The notes below the pieces were generated by a model. That model saw only the letters and a list, made by a program, of their open reading frames with translations, made no database searches and was not told the origin of the DNA. Made by a program: the position numbers and the translations under genes. From Amarobacter sp964507025 (GTDB lineage Bacteria; Chloroflexota; Dehalococcoidia; Tepidiformales; Tepidiformaceae), in NCBI GenBank assembly GCA_964507025.1, contig CAZDOK010000006.1, positions 62,001 to 126,000 of the forward strand: a stretch of DNA of 64,000 bases. Direction: 5' to 3'. Positions 6,632-15,087 of this stretch are shown piece after piece (position 1 is the first letter of the stretch; every line of letters starts with the position of its first letter).

Positions 6632-8643
6632 GCGGGGTCACCGCCGGGTTCGCGGGCCCCGGCGCCGGGAGGCAGGTGCCCACGGCCCGCGATAAGTCGC
6701 CGGAGCCCAAGGCGCCGGTACGCATGGAACGGCAGCCGTTCGCCCGCCGTATCGAACGCGAGCCGTACCAGGCCGTGGTTGGAGCGCACGGTCCCCGAGG
6801 CCAGGTAGGAGAAGGTGCCGATGCCGGGCATGCCGGCGATGAGGATCACGAGCGGCGAATGCAAGCGGACTGCCGAACGCCACTCGTCGTGGCTGATGCG
6901 CCTCAGAGCGAATCGCAGGCAGGCGATGAGCAAGTTCGCCGTGGTGTACGAAACGCGCGTGATGCTGCCAATCGGGAACCGGAGCGCAACCCCGATGAGC
7001 AGGTGCACGCCAAAGTGCGGGATAACCTTCTGGATCTCCGGGCTTTCGACGGATGCGCGAAGGTTCGATGCCTCCACGGCCGATACGCGTCCCTCGGCCT
7101 CCCACGAGGCGATGGATTCGAGGAGCCAGGACTGGGCTTTGGCCTGCCCAGCGGCCTGTCGCCCGCGAACCCAGCCCGAGAACCGGGCGAGGCCGAAACC
7201 GGACATCATCGCCGTGGCTGCCCTGCTCCAGAGGCGCGGTTCGGATCGGTGCCAGGCAAGGGTGCGCTCCTGGGCGTGGTCCGCCAGGGTCCGAAGCTCG
7301 TCCAGCCACGCTTCGCCATGCCGCTCGGCCATGATCGGCGCGTTTTCTTCGATGTATGCCCGGGTCAGGTCGAAGTACACGTCGTCGTAGAACGGGATCA
7401 GCCCGCGCCGGAACGCTCGCGCCCACGCCCTCGGCGAGGCAAGCGGCGAAACGAGGCCCGATTCGAGGTCGATAACACGGTACGTGCCGTCGGGCAGTTC
7501 GAGCAGGTTGCCGACCGACCGTGGCTGGCGGGGATCGATCTGCCAGGTGGGCAGGCCCGCGGAGTCGAACCGCGCGGCCAGCTCGAACAGGAACTGGCGT
7601 GCGCGGTGATGGTCCTTCGGCTCGACACCATCGGTGAAGCGGCCCGTCAGGGCCAGCCGGCCGTCAACCTGATCGACCCGGAGGGCTTCGGCGACACTGT
7701 TCACCCCGAACCAGTGCTCGGTGAGCCTGCCGGCGAGGTTGCGGCGTGCGATTGCCGCCTCGAGGGCCAACGGGTTGTGAGCGTAGGCAAAGCGCGCCTG
7801 GAAAGAGAGCCAGTACACCAGCCTGGGGACGAAGCCGGGATTGTAGACCTTGGTGACCTCGTCGCCGCGGAAGAGGATGGTGCTGGTGAGGGCGTGCGCG
7901 TGGGGCACGGACTCATCGTGAGGCACGCGCGCGGCCTTCACGAGGGGAACGCCGTGTACCGTTGGCGCGAGGTCGCGGTACATCACGCCAATGAGGAGCA
8001 GCGCGAGGCCGCCGAGGGCGTAGGCGGCGAGCACGTCGCCGGTCCAGTGTGCCGCCAGCCAGATGCGCGACAGGCCGGATGTTGCGATGACCAGCACGCA
8101 GGCGGCACGGACGGCATGCCGAAGCCATGCGGGCCGCAGGCTCCCGGCAAGCAGAAACAGGAACCCCCAGAGGAGCACGGCTCCCACGACGTGCCCGCTG
8201 GGATAGCTCACGAAGTCGTTCTGGGCACCGAAGCGCAGGAACTCGTCGGTGGAGAGACGTGGGAGCCCAGTCTCCCAGGGCTCGGGCCGGGGGCGGCCAA
8301 CCGCGGCCCGGATGAGCGAGTTGATGCCGCCTACCACGGGAAACGCAGCCATCGCGGTCGCTTCGAGCCACCGGCGGGTGAGCAGGAATACCGCCACAAG
8401 TGCGGCCCAGAGCGAGACCGCCCAGAAGCTCCCGGTAAGGTCCGATGCGAACCGCATGGCGGGGTCCATCCCCGGGAAATCGATCCGGGCAATGGCGCGC
8501 ATGAGGCGGTAGTCGAGGTCACCTCGCTCGCGCAGGAACGCATCGATCGTGAGCAGCACGAGGACGGCGGCGAGTGCGAGCGCAACGCCGCCCGGGAAGA
8601 AGCCTTTCGCTCCGGAAGCCCGTCGCGCGGGCGCCGTGGACAT
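6628..8643 (-). CDS. PAP2-family phosphatase fused to a kinase-like domain and a C-terminal membrane region
   Basis: 671 residues from ATG 8643. Residues 1 to about 225 are a polytopic PAP2 domain with all three motifs: RxxxxxxRP (RAAVGRPRP, Arg in place of the usual Lys), YPSGH, and SRIWLAAHWTGD. The middle (about 235-480) looks like an aminoglycoside/lipopolysaccharide-kinase-type fold: a GDEVTKVYNPG strand, GNLLELPDGTYRV, then IDLESG, which could play the metal-binding DFG role. The end has two or three hydrophobic segments. PAP2 enzymes remove phosphate from lipid phosphates. A phosphatase and kinase-like domain on one chain suggests turnover of a lipid-linked phosphate, but that is inference. 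A TACCGT box 6 bases before ATG supports the start. Confidence 0.72.
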   Translation of the reverse strand: MSTAPARRASGAKGFFPGGVALALAAVLVLLTIDAFLRERGDLDYRLMRAIARIDFPGMDPAMRFASDLTGSFWAVSLWAALVAVFLLTRRWLEATAMAAFPVVGGINSLIRAAVGRPRPEPWETGLPRLSTDEFLRFGAQNDFVSYPSGHVVGAVLLWGFLFLLAGSLRPAWLRHAVRAACVLVIATSGLSRIWLAAHWTGDVLAAYALGGLALLLIGVMYRDLAPTVHGVPLVKAARVPHDESVPHAHALTSTILFRGDEVTKVYNPGFVPRLVYWLSFQARFAYAHNPLALEAAIARRNLAGRLTEHWFGVNSVAEALRVDQVDGRLALTGRFTDGVEPKDHHRARQFLFELAARFDSAGLPTWQIDPRQPRSVGNLLELPDGTYRVIDLESGLVSPLASPRAWARAFRRGLIPFYDDVYFDLTRAYIEENAPIMAERHGEAWLDELRTLADHAQERTLAWHRSEPRLWSRAATAMMSGFGLARFSGWVRGRQAAGQAKAQSWLLESIASWEAEGRVSAVEASNLRASVESPEIQKVIPHFGVHLLIGVALRFPIGSITRVSYTTANLLIACLRFALRRISHDEWRSAVRLHSPLVILIAGMPGIGTFSYLASGTVRSNHGLVRLAFDTAGERLPFHAYRRLGLRRLIAGRGHLPPGAGAREPGGDPA

Positions 8644-8649
8644 ACCCCC

Positions 8650-8655
8650 ACGGTA
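8650..8655 (-). promoter_or_regulatory. TANNNT -10 box for leaderless PAP2-fusion mRNA
   Basis: TACCGT on the minus strand lies 6 bases before the ATG at 8643, and no Shine-Dalgarno is present. Confidence 0.5.
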
Positions 8656-8756
8656 CACCCTCGGGGCTGCGGGGACATGGCCAACCGGCCGGGTCACGGG
8701 GTCCAGCCTGGCGGTGAATCTCGTTCGCGGGTGCAATGCGATTCAGAACAAGGAAA

Positions 8757-8778
8757 GAGGGCGCCTGTTGGCGCCCTC
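8757..8778 (-). terminator. Intrinsic terminator of the LLM oxidoreductase gene
   Basis: GAGGGCGCC (8757-8765) and GGCGCCCTC (8770-8778) form a perfect 9-bp stem with a 4-base loop. On the minus strand the stem is followed by TTTCCTTGTTCT, a fair U-rich tail. Confidence 0.8.
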
Positions 8779-8807
8779 GGTGTGTGCGTGCGACCGGGAG
8801 ACCTGGC

Positions 8808-9878
8808 TCAGACACCCACTTTCGAGAGATCCTCCAGCCCGCGCGGCACGCGGGACACCTGGACCTTCTGGACTTCGTTGAGGATGTGCCGGGCACGTTC
8901 CCGTTGCTCGGGAGTGCCGGCCGGGAGGGCCAGGCCGATGCGGCTGGCGTACTCGCGGTGTTCGGCCACGAACTGCGGGAGCTTGTCGTAGGTCGAGGTC
9001 TGTGCGAAGACGCGCAGGACGTCCTCGGGGATGACGCGCTGCATCTCCTGCCACTGACCCTTGAGCGAGAGCTCGTGGAGCTGCATGCCGAGGTCCTTGA
9101 GATTGTGTACTTCGAAGACCTCGTGGTAGCTGCGGGTTGAGCCGTAAAACGAGATCGGCTGGCGGAGCCGGTCGAGGCCTTGCTCGATCTCCGACTCCGT
9201 CTCACCGAATACGGTGAAACCGCCTCCGGAGATTTCGACATCCTGCCAGGTGCGGCCAGCCCGTTTGAGGCCAATGGCAACGTTGGGTAGCACCACCTCG
9301 CGCATGTACCTGTCGGTCATGAAACCGTGCGGCATCACGACGTCGGCGACCTCACCGGCAACGCGCGCCATGGCGTCGCCAACAAGGGCCAGGCCAATCT
9401 TCGGGTTGGGGTACTCGATTGGGCCCGGATTGAAGTTCGGGGTCATGAGCGTGAAGTGGTAGAACTTGCCGACGTAGTCGGGCTTCTCGCCGGTGCGGAA
9501 GGAGTGCCAGACGGCCCGCATCATGCGGATGTACTCCTTCATGCGAGTAGCGGGCGCGCCGGGCCATTCGACACTGAAGCGGTTCTGGTTGTGGCCCTTC
9601 ACCTGGCTCCCAAGGCCGATGGTGAAGCGGCCCTTCGTCAGGTGCTGGATGTCCCAGGCCTCCATGGCGAGCACGGTGGGGCTGCGGGGGAAGGCGATGG
9701 TGACGCTGGTCTGGATTTCCAGCTTCTCCGTGTTCGCGCCGGCCAGCGTGGCGGCGAGGATGGAGTCGTGTTGCGTTTCGGGTGTGGAGGCGAAGTCGTA
9801 GCCGAGTTCCTCGGCACGGCGAGCCTGCTCGGCGACGGCGGTCAGCCAGCCGCCACCAAATCCTGAACCAACTTTCAT
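8808..9878 (-). CDS. LLM-class (luciferase-like, F420-type) flavin-dependent oxidoreductase
   Basis: 356 residues, the usual length. It shows the (beta/alpha)8 pattern of the bacterial luciferase/F420-dependent family: AEELGYDFASTPETQHD at the start, then ILAATLAGANTEKLEIQTSV, HLTKGRFTIGLGSQVKGHNQ and the conserved IGLALVGDAMARVAGEVAD. Such enzymes use FMN or F420; F420 is common in Chloroflexota and Actinobacteria. Start ATG 9878 has AAGGA eight bases upstream. A -10 like TAGACT is at 9929-9924. The gene is a single transcription unit. Substrate unknown. Confidence 0.88.
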   Translation of the reverse strand: MKVGSGFGGGWLTAVAEQARRAEELGYDFASTPETQHDSILAATLAGANTEKLEIQTSVTIAFPRSPTVLAMEAWDIQHLTKGRFTIGLGSQVKGHNQNRFSVEWPGAPATRMKEYIRMMRAVWHSFRTGEKPDYVGKFYHFTLMTPNFNPGPIEYPNPKIGLALVGDAMARVAGEVADVVMPHGFMTDRYMREVVLPNVAIGLKRAGRTWQDVEISGGGFTVFGETESEIEQGLDRLRQPISFYGSTRSYHEVFEVHNLKDLGMQLHELSLKGQWQEMQRVIPEDVLRVFAQTSTYDKLPQFVAEHREYASRIGLALPAGTPEQRERARHILNEVQKVQVSRVPRGLEDLSKVGV

Positions 9879-9923
9879 GCGGTCATCCTTCGGCCCGGTT
9901 TCCGGGCGGGTGTTGCGAACCGG

Positions 9924-9929
9924 AGTCTA
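9924..9929 (-). promoter_or_regulatory. -10 box (TAGACT) for the LLM oxidoreductase
   Basis: TAGACT on the minus strand predicts a start about 39 bases before the ATG at 9878. A short GCCCGG-TTT-CCGGGC hairpin (9893-9907) lies in the resulting leader. No clear -35 is seen. Confidence 0.4.
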
Positions 9930-9997
9930 CAGACCGCCGGGCGGGGCTGCACTGGCACCAGTACGTGGGAAGAGGGACGCGCGTGACCACCTTTCCC

Positions 9998-10026
9998 TTT
10001 ACGTCAGGGTTGTGGCTTGCTAGTGT
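9998..10026 (+). promoter_or_regulatory. Promoter of the acyl-CoA dehydrogenase gene
   Basis: TTTACG (9998-10003) and TAGTGT (10021-10026) are separated by 17 bases. The start point would be near 10033, giving a leader of about 38 bases with GGGAGG ahead of the TTG start. The 192-base gap 9879-10070 holds this promoter and that of the divergent LLM gene. Confidence 0.6.
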
Positions 10027-10070
10027 GTCCGCCATCGATATCTACCACTGTATCCCCGGGAGGGACCCAC

Positions 10071-11243
10071 TTGGATTTCCGCGATACCCCCGAACAGGCC
10101 GCATGGCGTAACGAAGTTCGCACCTTCCTCGAGACCGAAAAGCCGAAGATTGACCCCGAAGCCAACCCGATGGAGGCGATGCGCCGCGGGGGCGGGTTCA
10201 TGAAGGAGTGGCGCGAGAAGCTCTCGAAGAAGGGCTGGGTCGCGCCTGCATGGCCGAAGGAATACGGCGGCGCTAGCCTCAGCGTGATGGAGCAGTTCAT
10301 CATGAACGAGGAGTTCGCCGAGGCCCGCGCGATGAATGTGGGCGGTATGGGCACTTCGATGATCGGCCCAACCATCATCATCCACGGCAACGAGGAGCAA
10401 AAGAAGGAGCACCTCGGCGCGATCCTTCGCGGCGAAGTCCAGTGGTGCCAGGGCTATAGCGAGCCCGGCTCCGGCTCCGACCTTGCCAGTCTCCAGACCC
10501 GCGCCGTCCGCGATGGCGACGACTTCGTCATCAACGGCCAGAAGATCTGGACTTCCGGTGCGCACACCGCCGACTGGATGTTCATGCTCGCCCGGACCGA
10601 CCCGGACGCTCCGAAGCACCGAGGGATTACCTACTTCCTGATGGACATGAAGAGCCCGGGCGTCACGGTCCGTCCGCTCATCAACATGGCCAACGGCCAC
10701 GCGTTCAACGAAGTCTTCTTCGAAGATGTCCGCGTCCCCGCACGGAACGTCCTCGGGGAAGTCAATCGCGGCTGGTACATCGGCACGACCACGCTCGACT
10801 TCGAGCGCTCCTCCATCGGCAATGCGGTGGGCCAGCGCCAGACGCTCGAGTACTACATGAAGTTCTGGAAAGAGAACCGGGGCCAGGCGGTCACGGGCAG
10901 CGCGAGCGCCAAGGTGAAGGACGAGTTTGCTGACCGCTGGATCGAGGCGGCGACGGCGAAGATGCTGAGCTACCGCGTCATCACCATCCAGGCCGAGGGC
11001 CGCGTTCCGAACCACGAGGCCTCGATCGCCAAGCTCTTCAACACGGAGCTCAGCCAGCGCATCGCGCGCACGGCGATGAAGCTCGTGGGCACGAATGCCC
11101 TGCTCATGGGCTCCGAGGCACCGATGAAGGGCCGGGCGCCATCGAGCTACCTGCAGACCGTCTCGAGCACTATCGCCGGTGGTACGAGCGAGGTGCAGCG
11201 CAACATCGTCGCGACCCGCGGCCTGGGCCTGCCCCGAGCCTGA
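10071..11243 (+). CDS. Acyl-CoA dehydrogenase
   Basis: 390 residues from TTG 10071 (GGGAGG seven bases upstream). No in-frame ATG gives the full N-terminal helix, and the protein then begins MDFRDTPEQAAWRNEVRTFL as the family expects. FAD-binding signature GYSEPGSGSDLASLQTRA followed by GQKIWTSGAH, and C-terminal IAGGTSEVQRNIVATRGLGLP. Catalyses alpha,beta-dehydrogenation of an acyl-CoA. With the neighbouring SDR and the thiolase/DUF35 pair at 30-32 kb it suggests fatty-acid or sterol/isoprenoid side-chain breakdown. Chain-length specificity is not visible. Confidence 0.92.
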   Translation: MDFRDTPEQAAWRNEVRTFLETEKPKIDPEANPMEAMRRGGGFMKEWREKLSKKGWVAPAWPKEYGGASLSVMEQFIMNEEFAEARAMNVGGMGTSMIGPTIIIHGNEEQKKEHLGAILRGEVQWCQGYSEPGSGSDLASLQTRAVRDGDDFVINGQKIWTSGAHTADWMFMLARTDPDAPKHRGITYFLMDMKSPGVTVRPLINMANGHAFNEVFFEDVRVPARNVLGEVNRGWYIGTTTLDFERSSIGNAVGQRQTLEYYMKFWKENRGQAVTGSASAKVKDEFADRWIEAATAKMLSYRVITIQAEGRVPNHEASIAKLFNTELSQRIARTAMKLVGTNALLMGSEAPMKGRAPSSYLQTVSSTIAGGTSEVQRNIVATRGLGLPRA

Positions 11244-11265
11244 GCGGATCCGTCAGTCTATTGAA

Positions 11266-11293
11266 GAAGGCCCGGGCAAATGCCCGGGCCTTC
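11266..11293. terminator. Bidirectional hairpin between acyl-CoA dehydrogenase and SDR genes
   Basis: GAAGGCCCGGGCA (11266-11278) and TGCCCGGGCCTTC (11281-11293) form a 13-bp perfect repeat in the 73-base gap between convergent genes. Its ends give A/U-flanked tails in both directions. Confidence 0.75.
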
Positions 11294-11316
11294 TCCGTGG
11301 TGTTCCGGTATTGGGC

Positions 11317-12219
11317 CTAGTTGCCAATGGGCGGGATGAACTGCTTGAAGGTCGCCGGCATCATCTGGGCGAGCTCATCGGTCGTCCACATCTTGTTGCC
11401 CTGGAGGACGACCTGCGGGGCGATGTTGTTGTAGAGCGTGATGCTGTATCCCCGGATGCCGAAGCAGCGCCCGCTAATCCAGCTGCCCTCGTCGCTCGCC
11501 AGGTAGACCAGCGGCGGCGCGATGTTGGCCGGGTCGCGCTCGGTGCCCTTCGCCTCGTCGGCATGGACACGCTGGCCGCCGCCAGCCGCCCGGGCATCGG
11601 GCACGGTATCGGTCATGCGGGTGGCCGCGCCGGGCCCGATGGAGTTCGCCGTCACGCCGTAGCGGCCGAGGGCGCGGGCACAGCTCAGGGTGAAGCCCCA
11701 GATGCCCATCTTCGCTGCAGCGTAGTTGGGCTGGCCCGGGGCGCCGAACAGGCCCGACCCGGAGGTGAAGTTGATGAGCCGGCCGCCGTTGCGGGCCTGG
11801 CGCCAGTGGATCGAGGCGAAGCGCGTGGTGGCGAACGTGCCCTTCATGTGCACACGGACCACCGCGTCCCACTCTTCCTCGGTCATGTTGAAGATCATGC
11901 GGTCGCGGAGGATGCCGGCGACGTTGACGAGGATGTCGAGCTGGCCCCATTCGTTCAGGGCGGCGCGAACGAGGTCCTCGGCCTGGTCCATGTCGGACAC
12001 GTCGGCGTAGTTGGCGATAGCCTCGCCGCCGGCGGCCTTGATGTCGGCCACGGTCTGCGCGGCCGGGGTATTGTCCTGGCCTTCGCCGGCCACGGAGACG
12101 CCGAGGTCGTTGACGACGACGCGAGCGCCTTCTCTCGCGAAGAGCAGCGCGACCTCGCGGCCAATGCCGCGGCCAGCGCCGGTGATGATGGCGGTCTTGC
12201 CTTCGAGCTTCCCTGCCAA
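11317..12219 (-). CDS. Short-chain dehydrogenase/reductase (SDR)
   Basis: 300 residues. Rossmann motif TGAGRGIGRE near the N-terminus, NVAGI, and the Ser-Tyr-Lys site (FTSGSG then YAAAK). It is longer than classical SDRs by a C-terminal tail of about 50 residues, as in the multifunctional beta-oxidation type and related hydroxyacyl-CoA dehydrogenases. I chose TTG 12219: AAGGAAGG lies eight bases upstream and a TAAGCT box at 12257-12252 predicts an mRNA start near 12245, which would exclude the longer GTG start at 12264. It may act with the convergent acyl-CoA dehydrogenase. Confidence 0.85.
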   Translation of the reverse strand: MAGKLEGKTAIITGAGRGIGREVALLFAREGARVVVNDLGVSVAGEGQDNTPAAQTVADIKAAGGEAIANYADVSDMDQAEDLVRAALNEWGQLDILVNVAGILRDRMIFNMTEEEWDAVVRVHMKGTFATTRFASIHWRQARNGGRLINFTSGSGLFGAPGQPNYAAAKMGIWGFTLSCARALGRYGVTANSIGPGAATRMTDTVPDARAAGGGQRVHADEAKGTERDPANIAPPLVYLASDEGSWISGRCFGIRGYSITLYNNIAPQVVLQGNKMWTTDELAQMMPATFKQFIPPIGN

Positions 12220-12292
12220 AGCGAAACCTTCCTTCTGGGTGATGGTCGGAAAGCTTACGCGCACGTGAAGGATCGCGAAACCGCCCCGGCCA

Positions 12293-13054
12293 CTACCGGA
12301 TGAGCAACGCCAGCGCCACGAACACGCCGTAGGCGATCACGGTGATGCGCAGCCAGCGCCGCCCCAGCCGCCGGGCTATTCCGACGCCGTAATAGCCCCC
12401 GGCCAGCGCCCCGGCCGCCATGACGACGGCCGGAAGCCATTCGACTGGCCCGAATGCCGCGAAGTAGAGCACCGCCACGAGGTTGATGAGCGCTGAGAGG
12501 AGGCCCTTGAGGGCGTTCGAATGCTGGATGTCGTCGGGGAGCAGGATGCCCAGCACCGCCAGCGTCATGATGCCCAGGCCCGCGCCGAAGTAAGCGCCGT
12601 ACATGGCCAGCAAGACTATCGCGAGGTGCAGCGTCAGCGGGACATGGTCGTCGGCGCGCGAGACCAAACGGTGCGCCTGGGCGAACCGGCCAAGCGGGTC
12701 CTGGAAGGCCATCAGCGCGCAGGCGAACAGGATCAGGAATGGGACGATGGCGTCGAATGCGGAGTCGGGTGTTGCCAGCAGGATTGCGGAACCCAGGAGC
12801 GCCCCGATCACGCTGGGCACCGTGAGCGCCACGATTCGCTTGCGCTGGCGGTCGAGTTCGCCTCGGTAACCGATCGAGCCGCCGATGTACCCTGGCCAGA
12901 GCGCAACCGTGTTGGTGACGTTGGCGGTCTTCGAGGGGTAGCCGGCGGCGATGAGCGCCGGGAAGCTGACGAGCGAGCCGCCGCCGGCGACAGAGTTGAT
13001 GGCTCCCGCCGCGAACGCCGCCGCCGCTAATCCCAGGGACTCGAGGAGTTCCAT
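12293..13054 (-). CDS. TauE/SafE-family sulfite/anion exporter-like membrane protein
   Basis: 253 residues, about eight hydrophobic segments. The N-terminal family motif AGAINSVAGGGSLVSFPAL and the second repeat GLGIMTLAVLGILLP are clear. Family members export sulfite or organosulfonates or act in anion exchange across the inner membrane. It starts at ATG 13054 and ends 29 bases before the region upstream of the SDR. It could relate to the rhodanese at 3 kb only by theme, not by linkage. Confidence 0.85.
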   Translation of the reverse strand: MELLESLGLAAAAFAAGAINSVAGGGSLVSFPALIAAGYPSKTANVTNTVALWPGYIGGSIGYRGELDRQRKRIVALTVPSVIGALLGSAILLATPDSAFDAIVPFLILFACALMAFQDPLGRFAQAHRLVSRADDHVPLTLHLAIVLLAMYGAYFGAGLGIMTLAVLGILLPDDIQHSNALKGLLSALINLVAVLYFAAFGPVEWLPAVVMAAGALAGGYYGVGIARRLGRRWLRITVIAYGVFVALALLIR

Positions 13055-13100
13055 CCAGCACGTGAAGTTGGCCCAGCCGGAACCTACGCGCCAGCCCCGC

Positions 13101-13106
13101 TAGCAT
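13101..13106 (+). promoter_or_regulatory. TANNNT -10 box for leaderless HAD-like gene
   Basis: TAGCAT ends exactly 6 bases before the GTG start at 13113; no Shine-Dalgarno is present. Confidence 0.55.
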
Positions 13107-13112
13107 GGGCGC

Positions 13113-13685
13113 GTGGAGAGGCCGCGACTCACGTTCGACCTGGACGGCGTGCTCTGCCGACCGCCACTGGGCATCAACCCCGGGACCGGAAAGCACAAGC
13201 GCCGCGACGCCCCGGGGAAGAAGGGCGTGCTCTGGATGACCGAGGGCTGGCGCTACCACGGCCGGCGGCCGATGCGGGGCGCCGTCGAAGGGTTCCTGTT
13301 GTTCAGGGAGCACTTCGACTGCGTCGTGGTGACGGCCCGGGGTTACCCGGCCGAGGACCTTACGCGGTCGTGGTTCGAGCGCCGTTTTGGGTTCGTGCCC
13401 GAACTGCACATGCGGCCGTCGTGGGAAGAGACGTCGGCCCAGTTCAAGGCACGGAAGATGGCCGAGCTCCAGCCGCTCGCCCATTTCGAGGATGACCCGT
13501 TCACCGCGCTCTGGGTCGCGGAGCTCGTGCCGCAGGTGTTCCTCATCGACTGGAAGCGGAACCGCTGGCTGGAAGCGGAACGGATTCGACGGGTGGCCAC
13601 CATCGCCGAGGCGGGTCCGTACCTCTATGGTGGTGGAAGGGGCGGCATATCGGCCGATTGGGCCGGCTCACAACATGCGGAGTGA
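13113..13685 (+). CDS. HAD-like hydrolase/phosphatase domain protein
   Basis: 190 residues from GTG 13113. HAD motif I is TFDLDGVLCRPP (two Asp) and motif II is VVVTARGYPAEDL. FEDDPFTA, near residue 130, resembles the acidic motif IV. It resembles small nucleotidase-like HAD proteins that act on phosphorylated metabolites; the substrate is not visible. Single gene, convergent with cinA; the 105-base gap 13686-13790 holds only a GGCCGG-TG-CCGGCC palindrome (13706-13719). Confidence 0.7.
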   Translation: MERPRLTFDLDGVLCRPPLGINPGTGKHKRRDAPGKKGVLWMTEGWRYHGRRPMRGAVEGFLLFREHFDCVVVTARGYPAEDLTRSWFERRFGFVPELHMRPSWEETSAQFKARKMAELQPLAHFEDDPFTALWVAELVPQVFLIDWKRNRWLEAERIRRVATIAEAGPYLYGGGRGGISADWAGSQHAE

Positions 13686-13790
13686 GTGTACGGCGGGCGT
13701 GGTCAGGCCGGTGCCGGCCGAAGCGAACCGGACGTGTCCGGGCCATCCGCCGTGGGGTGACCACATCGATTACGAGGTCCGCCGGGCTCG

Positions 13791-15029
13791 TCACCGCAGC
13801 TCGCCCAGCAGCGCCCTCCGCAGCAGCAGCAGGCTTGTGGTCACCGCCCGGCGCTTCACGGCCTGGCGCCCCTGGTTCATCGTCATGCTCATCGCGTGTG
13901 TGCCGCCGTCGGGCGTGGCGACCGCGACATGTACGGTGCCGGGCGGGATGTCGTCCTGCGGGTCGGGCCCGGCGACGCCGGTGATGCCCACACCGTAGTC
14001 GGCGCCGGCCTTGCGCCGGGCGGCCTCGGCCATCGCTCGGGCGGTCTCTTGCGAGACCGCACCGTGCATGATGATGGTCTCGGCCGGCACGCCCAGGTCG
14101 ATCTTCTGTTGCGTCTGGTAGGTGACGAAGCCTGCCGTGAAGTAATCCGAAGAGCCGGGCACATCGGTCAGCGTGCTCGACATGAGGCCGCCGGTGCAGG
14201 ACTCCATCACGGCCAGCGTGGTTTTACGCTCGTGCATCTGGGCCGCGATGTAGCCTTCGAGCGTGTCTTCGTCGCGGCCCCAGATAGCGTTGCCGAAGAT
14301 GCGCTCCATCTCCTGTTCCACCGGGCGGATGCGCTCCCAGGCTTCCTCGCGCGTGCGGGCCTTGGCCCCGATGCGGAGATGGACACCATCGGCCCGGGCA
14401 TACGTGCCGATGCCTATCCCGGTCGTGCCGTAGAGAGGTTTCGCCATCTCGTCCACGGTGCCCTCGCCAAGCCCGAGCGTTTTGATCGTCCGGGTGACCA
14501 GGACCTCGCCAGTGGAGCGCCGCTCCAGCTCGGGCTGGACTTCCTTCTGCCACATCCGCTCCATCTCGGGTGGCACGCCAGGCATGCAGATGATGACCTT
14601 GCCATCGCGCTCAACCCACCAGCCAGGAGCCGTGCCCCGCGGGTTGTCGATGGCGCGAGCACTCGGGATCAGCCAGGCCTGCTTGATGTTCGACTCCGGC
14701 ATCGGGTAGCCACGGCCGGAGAACCATGCCCTGACGCGCTGTTCGAGCGCAGGGTCGACGTAGACCTCTTCGCCGAGCACCTTGGCAATGCCCTCACGGG
14801 TCATGTCGTCCTCGGTGGGCCCGAGCCCGCCGGTGCACACGACCAGGTCCGAACGGTTCCAGGCGCGTTCGAATGTTTCGACGATGCGGCCCATGTTGTC
14901 GCCGACGACCGACTTGTAGTAGAGGTCGATGCCCAGTTCGGGGAGGCGTTGGGCAATGTAGGCGCTGTTGGTGTCGATGATCTCGCCGAGCAGGATCTCG
15001 GTGCCGATGGCGATGATTTCTGCTTTCAC
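13791..15029 (-). CDS. cinA: CinA family protein: molybdopterin-binding-like domain plus nicotinamide-nucleotide amidohydrolase
   Basis: 412 residues, full-length two-domain CinA. The N-terminal COG1058 domain begins AEIIAIGTEILLGEIIDTNS and has CTGGLGPTEDDMTRE; it is linked to ADP-ribose pyrophosphatase activity. The C-terminal PncC domain has MESCTGGLMSS, AVSQETARAMAE and GITGVAGPDPQDDIPPGTV, the NMN deamidase site. Cytosolic NAD salvage. GTG start at 15029 has TAGACT eight bases upstream, so the mRNA probably begins at or within two bases of the start. Divergent from the UbiA-like gene. Confidence 0.93.
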   Translation of the reverse strand: MKAEIIAIGTEILLGEIIDTNSAYIAQRLPELGIDLYYKSVVGDNMGRIVETFERAWNRSDLVVCTGGLGPTEDDMTREGIAKVLGEEVYVDPALEQRVRAWFSGRGYPMPESNIKQAWLIPSARAIDNPRGTAPGWWVERDGKVIICMPGVPPEMERMWQKEVQPELERRSTGEVLVTRTIKTLGLGEGTVDEMAKPLYGTTGIGIGTYARADGVHLRIGAKARTREEAWERIRPVEQEMERIFGNAIWGRDEDTLEGYIAAQMHERKTTLAVMESCTGGLMSSTLTDVPGSSDYFTAGFVTYQTQQKIDLGVPAETIIMHGAVSQETARAMAEAARRKAGADYGVGITGVAGPDPQDDIPPGTVHVAVATPDGGTHAMSMTMNQGRQAVKRRAVTTSLLLLRRALLGELR

Positions 15030-15037
15030 GAGTGCGA

Positions 15038-15043
15038 AGTCTA
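15038..15043 (-). promoter_or_regulatory. TANNNT -10 box for cinA
   Basis: TAGACT on the minus strand, 8 bases before the GTG of cinA. It shares the 58-base divergent region with the TAGGAT box of the next gene. Confidence 0.5.
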
Positions 15044-15075
15044 GGGTCCCAGCGGTGCGATGGGAATTCGCCCCG

Positions 15076-15081
15076 TAGGAT
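15076..15081 (+). promoter_or_regulatory. TANNNT -10 box for leaderless UbiA-like gene
   Basis: TAGGAT ends 6 bases before the GTG at 15088. No Shine-Dalgarno is present. Confidence 0.55.
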
Positions 15082-15087
15082 GCTCCC

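Noticed and set aside
6613..8991. 792-codon open frame on the plus strand opposite the PAP2 fusion gene
   Set aside because: Reads as reversed complement of real coding sequence (Arg/Gly/Pro/His-rich, no domain); high GC makes stop codons rare. The minus-strand gene has clear PAP2 motifs.
12255..13484. Long minus-strand frame across the TauE/SafE gene
   Set aside because: Out of frame with the membrane protein whose hydrophobic pattern and family motif are clear.
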